Assembly: GCF_004114935.1 (NCBI RefSeq)
Contig: NZ_CP022221.1
Span: 1,695,001 to 1,759,000, forward strand
From: Bradyrhizobium zhanjiangense
Lineage (GTDB): Bacteria; Pseudomonadota; Alphaproteobacteria; Rhizobiales; Xanthobacteraceae
Reading direction: 5' to 3'
Length of the DNA: 64,000 bases
Shown here: positions 8,911-17,027 of the stretch, piece after piece
How positions within the stretch are numbered: position 1 is the first letter of the stretch
Layout: each line of letters opens with the position of its first letter
Program-made: the position numbers and the translations under genes
Notes under the pieces: generated by a model
What the model was told of the DNA's origin: nothing
Database searches by the model: none
What the model saw: only the letters and a program-made list of their open reading frames with translations

Positions 8911-8990
8911 TTCGGTGACAGTGCACTAATCTCCGCACAGCGCGCTATCTGGAGCGCGGGTCCGGCTATTTTTGTGCACTGTTACCATAG
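8911..8990. repeat. Inverted-repeat mini-element 2
   Basis: TTTCGGTGACAGTGCACTAA and TTTTTGTGCACTGTTACCAT repeat the arms of the preceding element in the same alternating orientation. They are slightly more diverged. The right arm contains the stop codon of the reverse-strand gene fragment that follows. Confidence 0.65.
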
Positions 8991-9155
8991 TTTCATGCTT
9001 GATGTTAGTGCAGCGTTTCTCCTAGCCAGGATCTCTCGTGCGAGCGGTCCAAACTGAGCTTCCATCACTTTGACTATCCGTCGCGCTTCCTCGGATTCAA
9101 CTTCGAAAAAATCGACGCCCCGATTGTCTTGCGCCCACGTTTGGAAGATGGCGGG
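8982..9155 (-). pseudogene. C-terminal fragment of an unidentified gene
   Basis: On the reverse strand a frame is open for 57 codons and ends at TAA inside the inverted repeat. It reads like real protein (VDFFEVESEEARRIVKVMEA, then QFGPLAREILARRNAAL). It is preceded by an in-frame stop and has no start, so it is best taken as the tail of a gene cut off by rearrangement. The family was not recognised. Confidence 0.4.
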
Positions 9156-9264
9156 TCATCAAGCCTGTTACGGAAAGGGCGGCGAACGCAAGTTCGACGA
9201 CAAATGCTTTCGCCTCGTAGAGCCCGTCTTCCGTGCCGAGCTCAAAATGGAAATCGTGGACAAA

Positions 9265-9455
9265 CCGGCAACGTCACCGCCGCCAGCAGCGTTCCCTAGC
9301 GCGACCGCGCCGGACACCGGGTTCACCAGCCGCTGACTACTGCACAGCAAAAATGTAAGCATTCGCGCCGGTCGGCATCGCCGCGAACAGCACGACGGTG
9401 CCGGCAGCTCGCGGGGGCAGGTCGAGCAGTTTTGCCAAAAGCGATCGCCGCGCCT
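9265..9455 (-). pseudogene. Duplicated fragment of the AEC transporter gene
   Basis: This stretch repeats, with scattered substitutions and small indels, the 3' part of the transporter gene at 9988-10932 (corresponding to about 10015-10200). Both copies share CACCGGGTTCACCAGCCGCT and GTCGAGCAGTTTTGCCA-type runs. The reading frame is broken. It is a non-functional partial duplication lying on the other side of the NTF2-like gene. Confidence 0.8.
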
Positions 9456-9503
9456 CTCCGCCCGCCTCAAGCCAGATGCCGCTTCAATCCATCTCATCGC
9501 ACG

Positions 9504-9908
9504 TCAGGAGATCACCGCCTTGATCTGCGCCGTGTCCGCAAACTCGGTCAGCTCGGCGATCTTGCCATCCTGAAATCTGAACAGGTCCAGGATCTCGGTG
9601 CTGAAAGTCTTTCCGCTTGGATTGTGTCGAACGAGAACCCGGGAATGGACTGCGACGCGATCTCCGTCGACGAGCTCGGCCAGGATCTCGCGGCTTTCGA
9701 AGCCGAAGGTGTCAGTGAACTGAGTGAAAGCCGCGCGAAGGGTCGGGTGCCCCTCCATGCGCCCCGTCAGTTCGAGCGCGCCCTTGTCGCCCATCAAGGT
9801 GAAGTGCCCCTCGGGATGAAAAGCCGTCACCAAGCCCTCGATGTCGCCCTTGCTGCGCGCGGCGTAGGCGGTCCTGATCATTGCGAGCATCTCTTCGCGC
9901 TGTGCCAT
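9504..9908 (-). CDS. NTF2-like / SnoaL-type protein
   Basis: A 134-residue alpha+beta protein of the NTF2 superfamily. A helix rich in Ala and Arg (IRTAYAARSKGDIEGLVTAFHPEG) is followed by a beta sheet with VAVHSRVLVRHNPSGK and a closing DLFRFQDGKIAELTEF strand, the usual pattern of ketosteroid isomerase-like proteins. The start at 9908 has AGGGAGGG 5-12 bases upstream; 11 further in-frame residues upstream lack a site. The gene sits between the AEC transporter and the broken copy of that transporter. Such proteins can be enzymes or ligand-binding chaperones, and no substrate can be assigned. Confidence 0.75.
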   Translation of the reverse strand: MAQREEMLAMIRTAYAARSKGDIEGLVTAFHPEGHFTLMGDKGALELTGRMEGHPTLRAAFTQFTDTFGFESREILAELVDGDRVAVHSRVLVRHNPSGKTFSTEILDLFRFQDGKIAELTEFADTAQIKAVIS

Positions 9909-9987
9909 GTGACCCTCCCTGCAATACCTATCAGGGCACACTAGCGACCTTTGCGTGCAAAGGCAAAATGATCGGAACCGCGCTGCG

Positions 9988-10932
9988 CTACCTCACCCCC
10001 GCCACCACCCACACCACCACCGGCAGCGTCACCGCCGCCAGCAGCGTCCCCAGTGCCACCGCGCCCGACACCGGGTTCACCAGCCGCTGATACTGGACCG
10101 CGAAGATGTAGGCGTTGGCGCCGGTCGGCATGGCCGCGAACAGCACGATCACGCCGGCTGCAAGCGGCGGCAGATCGAGCAGTTTTGCCAGCGCGAACGC
10201 CGCTGCCGGCATCGCCAGCAGCTTGAGCGCGCACATCACCAAAATGCTCAGCTTCTCGCCTTTCACCTCGAAGCGAAACAGGTTGATGCCGAGTGCGATC
10301 AGCGCCGTCGGCGATCCCGCCTGCGCCAATAGTTCGATGGTCCGGTCGACGACGGGATTGAGGCCGAGGCCGGTGAAGCGCCAGATCACGCCAAAGCCGA
10401 TCGCCAGCATCAGCGGATTGCGCGCGAGATCCGCGAGCACGGGCGAGATCACCGACAGCGCCGAGCCGGTCCGCTTGCGGCTGACAAGCTCCATCTGCAG
10501 GATGCCGCAGAGCCAGAGCAGCGGCGTGTTCACCGATAGGATCAGCGCCATCGGCCCCGCGGCCTCATTGCCCAGCGCCGAGAGCGTCAAGGGAATGCCG
10601 AGCATCACGATGTTGCCGTAGACCGAGCCGATCGCGAACACGACGCCGTCCTCGCTGTCCTCGCGCCGCTTGCGCAGCAGCACTGACAGCGCCAGCGCCG
10701 CGATCCAGGTGAGGGCGAGCGCGCCGTAATAGGCGCCCCACATGCGGTAGGGGCTGACGTCGGGGAATTCCGAGACGACGATGGTGCGGAAGAGCAAAGC
10801 GGGGATGGCGATGCTGAAGGCGAATTCGCTGATGCCCTTGTGCGCGCTCTCCGAGACGAAGCGAAACAGCACTGCGGCATAGCCGGCTGCAATGAGCGCA
10901 AACACCGGCGCGACGATCAGCAATGTGGCCAT
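9988..10932 (-). CDS. AEC family transporter (auxin efflux carrier/malonate type)
   Basis: A 314-residue inner-membrane protein with about ten hydrophobic segments. The N-terminal half contains IPALLFRTI and the C-terminal half FAAMPTGANAYIFAVQY, the signature region of the AEC (auxin efflux carrier) family. Bacterial members carry malonate, malate or other small organic acids. The gene ends 79 bases before the NTF2-like gene on the same strand. A decayed copy of its 3' end lies at 9265-9455. The substrate is unknown. Confidence 0.88.
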   Translation of the reverse strand: MATLLIVAPVFALIAAGYAAVLFRFVSESAHKGISEFAFSIAIPALLFRTIVVSEFPDVSPYRMWGAYYGALALTWIAALALSVLLRKRREDSEDGVVFAIGSVYGNIVMLGIPLTLSALGNEAAGPMALILSVNTPLLWLCGILQMELVSRKRTGSALSVISPVLADLARNPLMLAIGFGVIWRFTGLGLNPVVDRTIELLAQAGSPTALIALGINLFRFEVKGEKLSILVMCALKLLAMPAAAFALAKLLDLPPLAAGVIVLFAAMPTGANAYIFAVQYQRLVNPVSGAVALGTLLAAVTLPVVVWVVAGVR

Positions 10933-11424
10933 GCACCCCTCACCTCACGGGGATCTGGCTGACCACCCCACGCATTCTCGATCATGCCATCATGCCACTG
11001 TTTTGCCCGACGCGTCAAATTGATTTCGTAAAATCCGTAAAGATCAATCCGCAGCTGGACTTGGCTACTGTGCATGGGGTTGTTTTCGCGGTTTTTGGTT
11101 GGATGGTCGCTGGAGCGGCGGGCTGGAGCTCGATCTCGCCCCCACCCACAACCGTCATCCCCCGCGAAGGCGGGGGATCCAGTACGCCGCGTCTGCTCGG
11201 GGAACGTCAGGCGCCTCTGGAATACTGAATCCCCCGCCCCAGTGCGCAATTGCGCACAAGGCGGGGGATGACACCTGTTTTGCTGGAAGCAGCTCCGTGC
11301 CGACACCAGACCGCCCACCCTGTTGCCGAGACCGCACACGTGCCGGCTTTCGCATCTCCCCTCGGTTGCCAACCAACGCCCGTTCACCCACTATTCCCAC
11401 TGAACTCGACATGTGGGGGGATCG
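10933..11424. other. Intergenic region with an R3 repeat
   Basis: Nearly 500 bases without a supported gene. It includes the R3 repeat at 11153-11272 and, just before the next gene, a GGGGGGA ribosome site. Confidence 0.6.
11153..11272. repeat. Palindromic intergenic repeat, family R3, copy 1
   Basis: CGTCATCCCCCGCGAAGGCG at the left is mirrored by GGCGGGGGATGACA at the right, with GGATCCAGTA and an inner hairpin between. Related copies lie at 36019-36118 and 52491-52669. Confidence 0.8.
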
Positions 11425-11784
11425 ATGCTGGCGTTTCGCTTGAAGAAGTCAAAAGCCTTGGCCGCTGCAACCCTCGGGATTGCGCTGGCCGTCCTGGTCC
11501 TGCCGCGCGCCGGCTTCGCCTACACCCAGGAGGAGCAGCAGGCCTGCACGCCCGATGCGATGCGGCTGTGCGGCGAGTTCGTTCCGAACGTCGATGCCAT
11601 CACCGCCTGCATGATCGCGAAGAAGTCGCAGCTCTCGCCGCAGTGCCGGGTGTTCTTCAGGCCGGGGCCAGAGCCGGGCGAGGTTCGCGCCGGCAAGCCG
11701 ACCCACATCGCGCCCAAAACCGCGAAGAAGAGCACCAAGCCGGCGGCGAAGGCGAGCAAGAAGAAGAAATCCAGCGAAGGCTGA
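11425..11784 (+). CDS. Small exported Cys-rich protein
   Basis: A 119-residue protein with a clear signal peptide (Lys-rich start, hydrophobic 11-26, cleavage after Ala32 in GFA-Y). The mature part has four cysteines (41, 49, 62, 74) in a short helical-looking module, followed by a basic Lys/Ala-rich tail. The tail may bind nucleic acid, peptidoglycan or another anionic partner. ATG 11425 is preferred because GGGGGGA precedes it; GTG at 11413 would only add four residues. The family is not one I can name with certainty. Similar small Cys-rich exported proteins are common in Bradyrhizobium. Confidence 0.7.
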   Translation: MLAFRLKKSKALAAATLGIALAVLVLPRAGFAYTQEEQQACTPDAMRLCGEFVPNVDAITACMIAKKSQLSPQCRVFFRPGPEPGEVRAGKPTHIAPKTAKKSTKPAAKASKKKKSSEG

Positions 11785-12145
11785 GCGCGACAGCACGTTC
11801 GTCCTTGAAACCCGGCAGCTGCGTTTGCCCCGCCGGACTCGTTTTGTTCGCGCAATCGGCGCGCTGGGCTTGCGGCAATTGCGAGCGCGCGCGATGGAAA
11901 AGAGTCGCGAGCAGGTTTGCCCGGCAAGGTTGCATTCCACTTTATCCCGCCTCGCTGCTCAAGAAACGCACGATTGCAGGCGTTTTCTTGCAGTTTTCAT
12001 CGGGCGTCGTACCAGGCAGTGTGACTCAAAAGCCAACACGCCTTGTTATTTCGTGGCGGCAACGCAACTCCCGATAAATTTTTCTTTCACGAATCACCGC
12101 GCTGATTCATTTTCGAGCCACGGGGTCAATCTGGAGGCCGAAGGT
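11785..12145. other. Intergenic region upstream of parA-like gene
   Basis: About 360 bases with no supported gene. It contains a palindrome (12091-12108) and AT-rich sequence around 12070-12095 that may hold the promoter of the ParA-like gene. Confidence 0.5.
12091..12108. promoter_or_regulatory. Palindrome GAATCA-N6-TGATTC
   Basis: Perfect 6-base arms flank CCGCGC, 38 bases before the ParA-like start codon. The position fits an operator or autoregulatory site, but this rests on symmetry alone. Confidence 0.35.
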
Positions 12146-12823
12146 ATGAACGTTATTGTTTTTGCATCGCGTAAAGGCGGCTCGGGCAAGAGCACCCTGG
12201 CTGCACATCTCGCCGCGCAGATCAAGGCGAGCAAGCAGGTCATGCTGGTGGACGCGGATCCGCAAGGCTCGCTCACGCTGTGGCACAAGCTGCGTGGCAC
12301 CAACGAGCCGCCGATCAAGCCGGCCGTGAACTCCGTCAGCGGCATCGTCTCCGCGGCCAAGCGCGACGGTTATGAATGGGTGTTGATCGACACGCCGCCG
12401 AACCTGTCGGCCGTCGTCGACGACGCGATCAGGAACGCGACGATGGTGATCATTCCGGCGCGTCCCGGCGTGTTCGACGTCAACGCGGTGCAGGAAACCA
12501 TCCAGATGTGCCGCGCCGCGCGCAAGCCCTACGCGGTCGTGCTCAACGGTGCGCCGGCGCGCCGCGACGAGTCCGAAAGCCCGATTGTCACCATCGCGCG
12601 CGAGGCGCTGGCGAAATTCCGCGCACCGGTGTGGGGTGGCCAGATCACCAACCGTTCGGATCTGCTGATGGCGCTCAGCCACGGCGAAGGCGCGCGGGAG
12701 TATCAGGCCGAGAGTCGTGCGGCTCAGGAAATTGCACGGCTGTGGGCGGCGATCGAGCGTTCAGTGAAGGCTATTCGCGGCACGGCGTCGGCATCCGGCG
12801 CAATGCACAAGCAGGCGGCATAA
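12146..12823 (+). CDS. ParA/MinD-family ATPase (orphan)
   Basis: A 225-residue ATPase. The deviant Walker A is K10-G-G-S-G-K15-S-T, including the signature lysine of the ParA group. LVDADPQGS follows as the A' motif and LIDTPPN as Walker B. Such proteins form ATP-dependent dimers on DNA or membrane and position chromosomes, plasmids or protein clusters. No parB or parS-like array is adjacent, so it is probably an orphan that positions something else. ATG 12146 is preceded by GGAGG about 10 bases upstream, and a longer in-frame extension has no family resemblance. The gene is single and followed by a strong terminator. Confidence 0.88.
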   Translation: MNVIVFASRKGGSGKSTLAAHLAAQIKASKQVMLVDADPQGSLTLWHKLRGTNEPPIKPAVNSVSGIVSAAKRDGYEWVLIDTPPNLSAVVDDAIRNATMVIIPARPGVFDVNAVQETIQMCRAARKPYAVVLNGAPARRDESESPIVTIAREALAKFRAPVWGGQITNRSDLLMALSHGEGAREYQAESRAAQEIARLWAAIERSVKAIRGTASASGAMHKQAA

Positions 12824-12847
12824 TTTCATCATTCATTTCCCCGGACG

Positions 12848-12883
12848 AAAACGCGCGGACGAGCCGCGCGTTTTGCGTTTTTC
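12848..12883 (+). terminator. Rho-independent terminator of the ParA-like gene
   Basis: A perfect 11-bp stem AAAACGCGCGG/CCGCGCGTTTT with loop ACGAG is followed by a T-rich tail. Confidence 0.92.
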
Positions 12884-12900
12884 GGGTCTGCTGAAGGGGG

Positions 12901-13029
12901 CTACGCCACCATCAGCATGTAGAACACGATGACCGGCGACAGGCTGAGGATCACCGACCAGATGCCGGCGGCCCAGAGAATGTCCTCGGTGGTAAAGCTC
13001 TGCTGTCCGGCGTCGTAATGCGACGCCAT
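12901..13029 (-). CDS. 42-residue single-span membrane protein
   Basis: A short reverse-strand frame beginning MASHYDAGQQSF and ending with the hydrophobic segment ILWAAGIWSVILSLSPVIVF and YMLMVA. A polar N-terminus of about 15 residues precedes one membrane span. It converges on the ParA-like gene. The ribosome site is weak. It resembles the neighbouring 49-residue protein at 13174 in layout, which supports both being real. The function is unknown. Confidence 0.6.
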   Translation of the reverse strand: MASHYDAGQQSFTTEDILWAAGIWSVILSLSPVIVFYMLMVA

Positions 13030-13173
13030 CTCATTATGATTATTCACAAACGCCCCCGCGATTTCTTCGCTTATGGGCGCAGTGATACGCGGGATGTTTT
13101 AAGATTCCGGGGCGCAGCTAGCTGCACATTTGAACACAGCTGCTACCACGGGTTAACCATCCGCGCCGCGCTG

Positions 13174-13323
13174 TCAGCCCGCCAGCCAGACGCGAAACAG
13201 CAGCACCGGCATCAGGCCGAGCATCACCGCCCAGAACCCGAACGACGACACCACCAGAATTCCCTGCAAGAGATCGGCCGGCGCGAATTGGCTCGCGGCC
13301 GTAGGCCGGGTGCGATGTCCCAT
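13174..13323 (-). CDS. 49-residue single-span membrane protein
   Basis: The frame starts MGHRTRPTAASQF and ends in a hydrophobic segment GILVVSSFGFWAVMLGLMPV followed by LLFRVWLAG. The ATG at 13323 has GGGGG 7 bases upstream; the ATG at 13329 would be too close. Its layout (polar N-terminus, single hydrophobic helix to the end) matches the 42-residue protein 145 bases downstream. Role unknown. Confidence 0.6.
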   Translation of the reverse strand: MGHRTRPTAASQFAPADLLQGILVVSSFGFWAVMLGLMPVLLFRVWLAG

Positions 13324-13447
13324 GGTCATGCCCCCTTTGGAAGGTCTCAGGCAGAAACGATAGGTGTGGTTGGGTAAACGAGGCGTGGATGCACGATGCG
13401 GCGAATGCAAAGGCCGTGTGGGGTGGGATTAACCACGGGCGCCTCTT

Positions 13448-13606
13448 ACCCTCCCCTGGAGGGGGAGGGTCGCTCCGCATGAAGCGAAGCGAAATGCGGA
13501 GCGGGGTGGGGTGATCTCTCGACACAGGCAGTGTTCGATGCCGAGAGACCGTCACCCCACCCCGCTCGCGCTGCGCGCGATCGACCCTCCCCCTCCAGGG
13601 GAGGGT
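13448..13606. repeat. Palindromic intergenic repeat, family R1, copy 2
   Basis: This has the same design and inner pairs as 6447-6604, with outer arms ACCCTCCCCTGGAGGG and CCCTCCAGGGGAGGGT. It ends 11 bases before the stop of the next gene and could also act as its terminator. Confidence 0.85.
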
Positions 13607-13616
13607 CAATGAAGCC

Positions 13617-14525
13617 CTACGCCGCGACCTTCATCCGTCGCTCGATCTCGCGATCGATCGTCGCGGCGAGCTCGCTGCTCACTTCCACCATCGGCAGGCG
13701 CACCTCAGGGCTGTCGATCAGGCTTGTCCGCCACAGCCAGTACTTCGCCGGTGCGGGGCTCGGTTCGGCAAACAGCAGCCGCGTCAGCTCCGCGACATCC
13801 TGCCAGCGCGCCTGCGCGGCGTCGTGGTTGCCGCGCTTCAGCTCCGCATACACGGCCGCAAATGTCGCGGTCTCGACATGGGCGGACAGCACGATGCCGC
13901 CGTCGGCGCCATCGGTGAGCGCCTCGAAATAATTCGCGTCCTCGCCGGTCAGCACGCGAAAATCCTTCGGCCGGTCACGCAGCAGCGCGATCGATTGCTC
14001 GCGGCTCGCGCCGCAATCCTTGAGGCCGACGATGTTCTTGTGTTCGGCGAGGCGCAGCAGCGTCTGGTTGGTGATGTTCACCGAGGTGCGATAAGGGATG
14101 TTGTAGAGCGCAATCGGCCAGGCGGCGTGATCGGCGAGCGCCTCGAAATGCGCCAGCAGCCCGCGCTGTGACGGCCGCACATAGTAAGGGCTCGCGATCA
14201 GGTAGCCGTCGATCGGCCAGTCCGCGGTTTCATCGAGGCGATCCTTCAGCCGCGAGGTGTCCGCGCCTGACAGTCCGAGGCAGATCGGCAAGGTGCGGCG
14301 GCCCGCCGCGATCTCGCCGCGGACGATGGCGACGAGGCGCTCGAGTTCAGCCTCGCGCAGCGTCATGCCTTCACCCGAGGTCGCCCCCAGGATGAAGCCG
14401 TCGACGGCTTGTGTGCCGTAGTGCCGCGTCAGCCGCCGCAATGATGTCTCGTCGAGACGGCCATCGCGAAATGGCGTCACCAGCGGCAACCACAGCCCGT
14501 GCAATTGGTCTCGTAGTCCGGTCAT
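13617..14525 (-). CDS. Dihydrodipicolinate synthase/N-acetylneuraminate lyase family protein
   Basis: A 302-residue class I aldolase-fold protein. The Schiff-base lysine is Lys169 (IVGLKDC) and the catalytic tyrosine Tyr141 (YNIPYRT). The substrate loop reads GATSGEG (47-53) instead of the GTTGE of true DapA. That change and the presence of other pathways in this family make lysine synthesis uncertain; a sugar-acid or hydroxyproline-type aldolase is equally possible. The start at 14525 has AAGGAG 8 bases upstream, and 14 upstream in-frame codons lack one. Monocistronic. Confidence 0.85.
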   Translation of the reverse strand: MTGLRDQLHGLWLPLVTPFRDGRLDETSLRRLTRHYGTQAVDGFILGATSGEGMTLREAELERLVAIVRGEIAAGRRTLPICLGLSGADTSRLKDRLDETADWPIDGYLIASPYYVRPSQRGLLAHFEALADHAAWPIALYNIPYRTSVNITNQTLLRLAEHKNIVGLKDCGASREQSIALLRDRPKDFRVLTGEDANYFEALTDGADGGIVLSAHVETATFAAVYAELKRGNHDAAQARWQDVAELTRLLFAEPSPAPAKYWLWRTSLIDSPEVRLPMVEVSSELAATIDREIERRMKVAA

Positions 14526-14567
14526 GTTTCCATCTCCTTCTCGGAAAAAACCTGAGACGGAGGGCAC

Positions 14568-14970
14568 ATGAAAAAACCCCGTCCAGGCGGCGGGGTTTTC
14601 GGGATCAGCTCGCGATGACGAAGTCAGCCTAGCGCGCGCAACATTCCGAGGTCCCCGGATGGGGGCCTTTTTTCGAAACGAGTGCGCACGACTTCGTGAT
14701 CATTTGCAAATGATGCGAGGTATGCCTGGAACTGTCAATACACGCGGAAGGCGAAGCGCCATTTTGACGAAAAAAAGCCGGACCCGAAGGCCCGGCTTAG
14801 GTATTGGCCACGTGAGGCCGACACAATCACCTTCCAAGAGGGATTACTGAACTCCCGCGCCACTGGAGGAGGGGGACAAATGCGCAACGCGAAGGCTCAG
14901 CGTGCAAACAGTATGAGCTTGACGAGCGCCCTGCAGCAACAGCCGAGGCCGCATGTCAGTCATGCGGAAA
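14568..14970. other. Intergenic region with several hairpins
   Basis: Three stem-loops are seen: 14573-14599 (AAAACCCCG/CGGGGTTTT, usable in both directions), 14650-14674 (GGTCCCC/GGGGGCC followed by six T on the plus strand) and 14770-14798 (listed as a terminator). A GGAGGAGGGGG site precedes an ATG at 14880, but most of that frame is antisense to lsrB. The cluster may include a small transcript. Confidence 0.5.
14770..14798 (-). terminator. Probable terminator downstream of lsrB
   Basis: On the reverse strand AAGCCGG/CCGGCTT closes a 10-base loop and is followed by seven T. It lies 170 bases beyond the lsrB stop. Confidence 0.65.
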
Positions 14971-15864
14971 TCAGGACGGCCAGCGCTGCGCCTTGCTCAC
15001 CACGAAGTCGCGGAACACCTGCACGCGTGCGACCGTCTTCAACTCCTCGGGATAGACGAAATAGGTGTCGAGCTGGATCGAATCCGATTCACCGAACAGC
15101 TGCACGAGCTTGCTCTGCTCCTCGACGAGGTAGTCGGGCAGGGCGGCGATGCCGAGGCCCTGCTGGCAGGCGCGCACGAGACCGAGGATGTTGTTGACCT
15201 TGAAATAGGCTTCGCGCGGACCCGACCCGTTGCGACCGGCTTCGACCAGCCAGTTGCGGTTCTGCAGATGCGGCGCGAAGTTGCCGTCAGCAAGCGTGAT
15301 GATGCGGTGGGAGTCGAGCTCCTCCAGCGTGCGCGGCGTGCCGAAGCGCTTGATGTATTCCGGCGAGCAATAGGCGTGAAAGCCCATCGCGAACAGCTTG
15401 CGCTGGATCAGATCGGGCTGCGTCGGCTTGCGGGTGCGGATCGCGACGTCAGCCTCGCGCATCGACAGGTCGAGCTCCTCATCGGTGACGATCAGCGAGA
15501 TCCGGATCTCGGGATAGAGCGCAGTGAACTCGCCGAGCCGCGGGATCAGCCAGTTGATGCCGACGCCGGGCGTCGTGGTGATCTTGAGGTCGCCGCTCGG
15601 CCGCTCGCGGCTGTCGGTCAGCTTGGCGCGCGCCGCCTGCAGCTGCATGAATACGTCATGCGCAGTGCGGAACAGCAGGTCGCCCTGCTCGGTGAGGATC
15701 AGGCCGCGGGCGTGGCGGTGGAACAACGAGACCGAGAGCTCCTGCTCCAGCGCCGAGACCTGGCGTGACACCGCCGATTGCGACAGGCCGAGCTGCTCGC
15801 CCGCATGCGTGAAGCTGCCCGCTTCCGCCGCCGCGTGAAACACCTTCAGCTTGTCCCAGTCCAT
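14971..15864 (-). CDS. lsrB: LysR-type regulator, LsrB/VtlR group
   Basis: A 297-residue LysR regulator. The winged helix-turn-helix is at residues 1-65 (SFTHAGEQLGLSQSAVSRQV), and the effector-binding domain follows with PSGDLKITTTPGVG. The opening MDWDKLKVFHAAAEAGSFTH and the position directly after trxB match LsrB of Sinorhizobium and VtlR of Brucella and Agrobacterium. Those control redox response, lipopolysaccharide and host interaction genes. The start at 15864 follows the family; an ATG 10 codons upstream, just after the trxB stop, is also possible. It is probably co-transcribed with trxB (34-base gap). Confidence 0.85.
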   Translation of the reverse strand: MDWDKLKVFHAAAEAGSFTHAGEQLGLSQSAVSRQVSALEQELSVSLFHRHARGLILTEQGDLLFRTAHDVFMQLQAARAKLTDSRERPSGDLKITTTPGVGINWLIPRLGEFTALYPEIRISLIVTDEELDLSMREADVAIRTRKPTQPDLIQRKLFAMGFHAYCSPEYIKRFGTPRTLEELDSHRIITLADGNFAPHLQNRNWLVEAGRNGSGPREAYFKVNNILGLVRACQQGLGIAALPDYLVEEQSKLVQLFGESDSIQLDTYFVYPEELKTVARVQVFRDFVVSKAQRWPS

Positions 15865-15898
15865 ATCCGTAAATCCGTCGCGTGTTCGGGGCATGATT

Positions 15899-16864
15899 CT
15901 ATTCCGCTGCGGCGCGCTCGCTGGCGCGCAGGGCCAAGAAACGTTCGGCTTCGAGCGCTGCCATGCAGCCGAGGCCGGCGGCCGTCACGGCCTGGCGATA
16001 GGTCTCGTCGGCGACGTCGCCGGCGGCAAACAGGCCGGGCACCGAGGTGGCGGTCGAGTTCGGGGCGACCTCGACATAGCCCGACGGTTTGAGCTTGACC
16101 TGGCCTTTGACGAGTTCGGTCGCCGGCGCGTGGCCGATGGCGATGAAGATGCCGTCGGTCTTCAGGTCCCTGAGCGCGCCGGTCTTGACGTTCTTGAGGC
16201 GCACATGGGTGACCTTGTTCGGGTTCTCGGTGCCGCAGATCTCGTCGACGGCAGAGTCCCAGACCACCTTGATCTTCGGGTGCTTGAACAAACGCTCCTG
16301 CAGGATGCGCTCGGCGCGGAAGTGATCGCGACGATGCACGATGGTCACCTGCGAGGCATGGTTGGTGAGGTACAGGGCTTCCTCGACCGCGCTGTTGCCG
16401 CCGCCGACCACCACGACTTCCTTGTTGCGGTAGAAGAAGCCGTCGCAGGTGGCGCAGGCCGAGACGCCGCCGCCCTGGAATTTCCCTTCGGACGGCAGCC
16501 CGAGCCAGCGCGCCTGGGCGCCGGTGGCGAGGATGACGGTGTCGGCGAGATAGACGTCGCCGCTGTCGCAGGTCAGGCGGAACGGCCGCTGCGCAGTCTC
16601 GAGCTTGGTGACCAGGTCGGTGACGATCGTGGTGCCGACATGGACCGCCTGCTTCTCCATCTGCTCCATCAGCCAGGGGCCCTGGATCACGTCGGCGAAG
16701 CCCGGATAGTTCTCGACGTCGGTGGTGATGGTGAGCTGGCCGCCCGGCTGGATGCCCTGGATCAGGATCGGCTCGAGCATCGCACGCGCGGCGTAGATCG
16801 CCGCCGTGTAACCGGCGGGGCCGGAGCCAATGATGATGACCTTTGCATGAACAGGAGCGGACAT
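15899..16864 (-). CDS. trxB: Thioredoxin reductase (NADPH)
   Basis: A 321-residue flavoprotein that reduces thioredoxin with NADPH. An FAD-binding GSGPAG lies at 13-18, the redox-active pair is Cys137-Ala-Thr-Cys140 (CATCDGFF), and the NADPH-binding GGGNSAVEEA follows. Near the C-terminus GLFAAGDVAD is the second FAD contact. The length is standard. It heads a likely trxB-lsrB transcript, and the lrp-like gene is divergent. Confidence 0.96.
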   Translation of the reverse strand: MSAPVHAKVIIIGSGPAGYTAAIYAARAMLEPILIQGIQPGGQLTITTDVENYPGFADVIQGPWLMEQMEKQAVHVGTTIVTDLVTKLETAQRPFRLTCDSGDVYLADTVILATGAQARWLGLPSEGKFQGGGVSACATCDGFFYRNKEVVVVGGGNSAVEEALYLTNHASQVTIVHRRDHFRAERILQERLFKHPKIKVVWDSAVDEICGTENPNKVTHVRLKNVKTGALRDLKTDGIFIAIGHAPATELVKGQVKLKPSGYVEVAPNSTATSVPGLFAAGDVADETYRQAVTAAGLGCMAALEAERFLALRASERAAAE

Positions 16865-16973
16865 TTCGATGGACGCCTTTCACGGGGGATTTTGCAGCGC
16901 GGGCGCGGAACGTGCCGGGAGGCCTCGCGGAGGCGCTGAAATATCAGAGCTAATCTAAGCCTTCTGGTGAGCT

Positions 16974-16988
16974 ATGCAAGAATTGCAT
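16974..16988. promoter_or_regulatory. Palindrome ATGCAA-GAA-TTGCAT
   Basis: A perfect 6-base inverted repeat 110 bases upstream of trxB, in the trxB/lrp divergent region. A regulator of either gene (LsrB or the Lrp-like protein) could bind here. This is inferred from symmetry and place only. Confidence 0.45.
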
Positions 16989-17027
16989 TCCCTATCGGCG
17001 GATTTTTCCAACAAGGAACAAAAGTCG

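Noticed and set aside
9070..9336. 88-codon forward frame
   Set aside because: It runs from a gene fragment into the antisense of the duplicated transporter fragment, so it is a chance join of two remnants.
14880..15197. 105-codon frame with an excellent ribosome site opposite lsrB
   Set aside because: The GGAGGAGGGGG site is striking, but most of the frame lies inside lsrB on the opposite strand and its translation is Arg/Ser/Pro-rich with no pattern. A short product ending before lsrB is not possible because there is no stop there.
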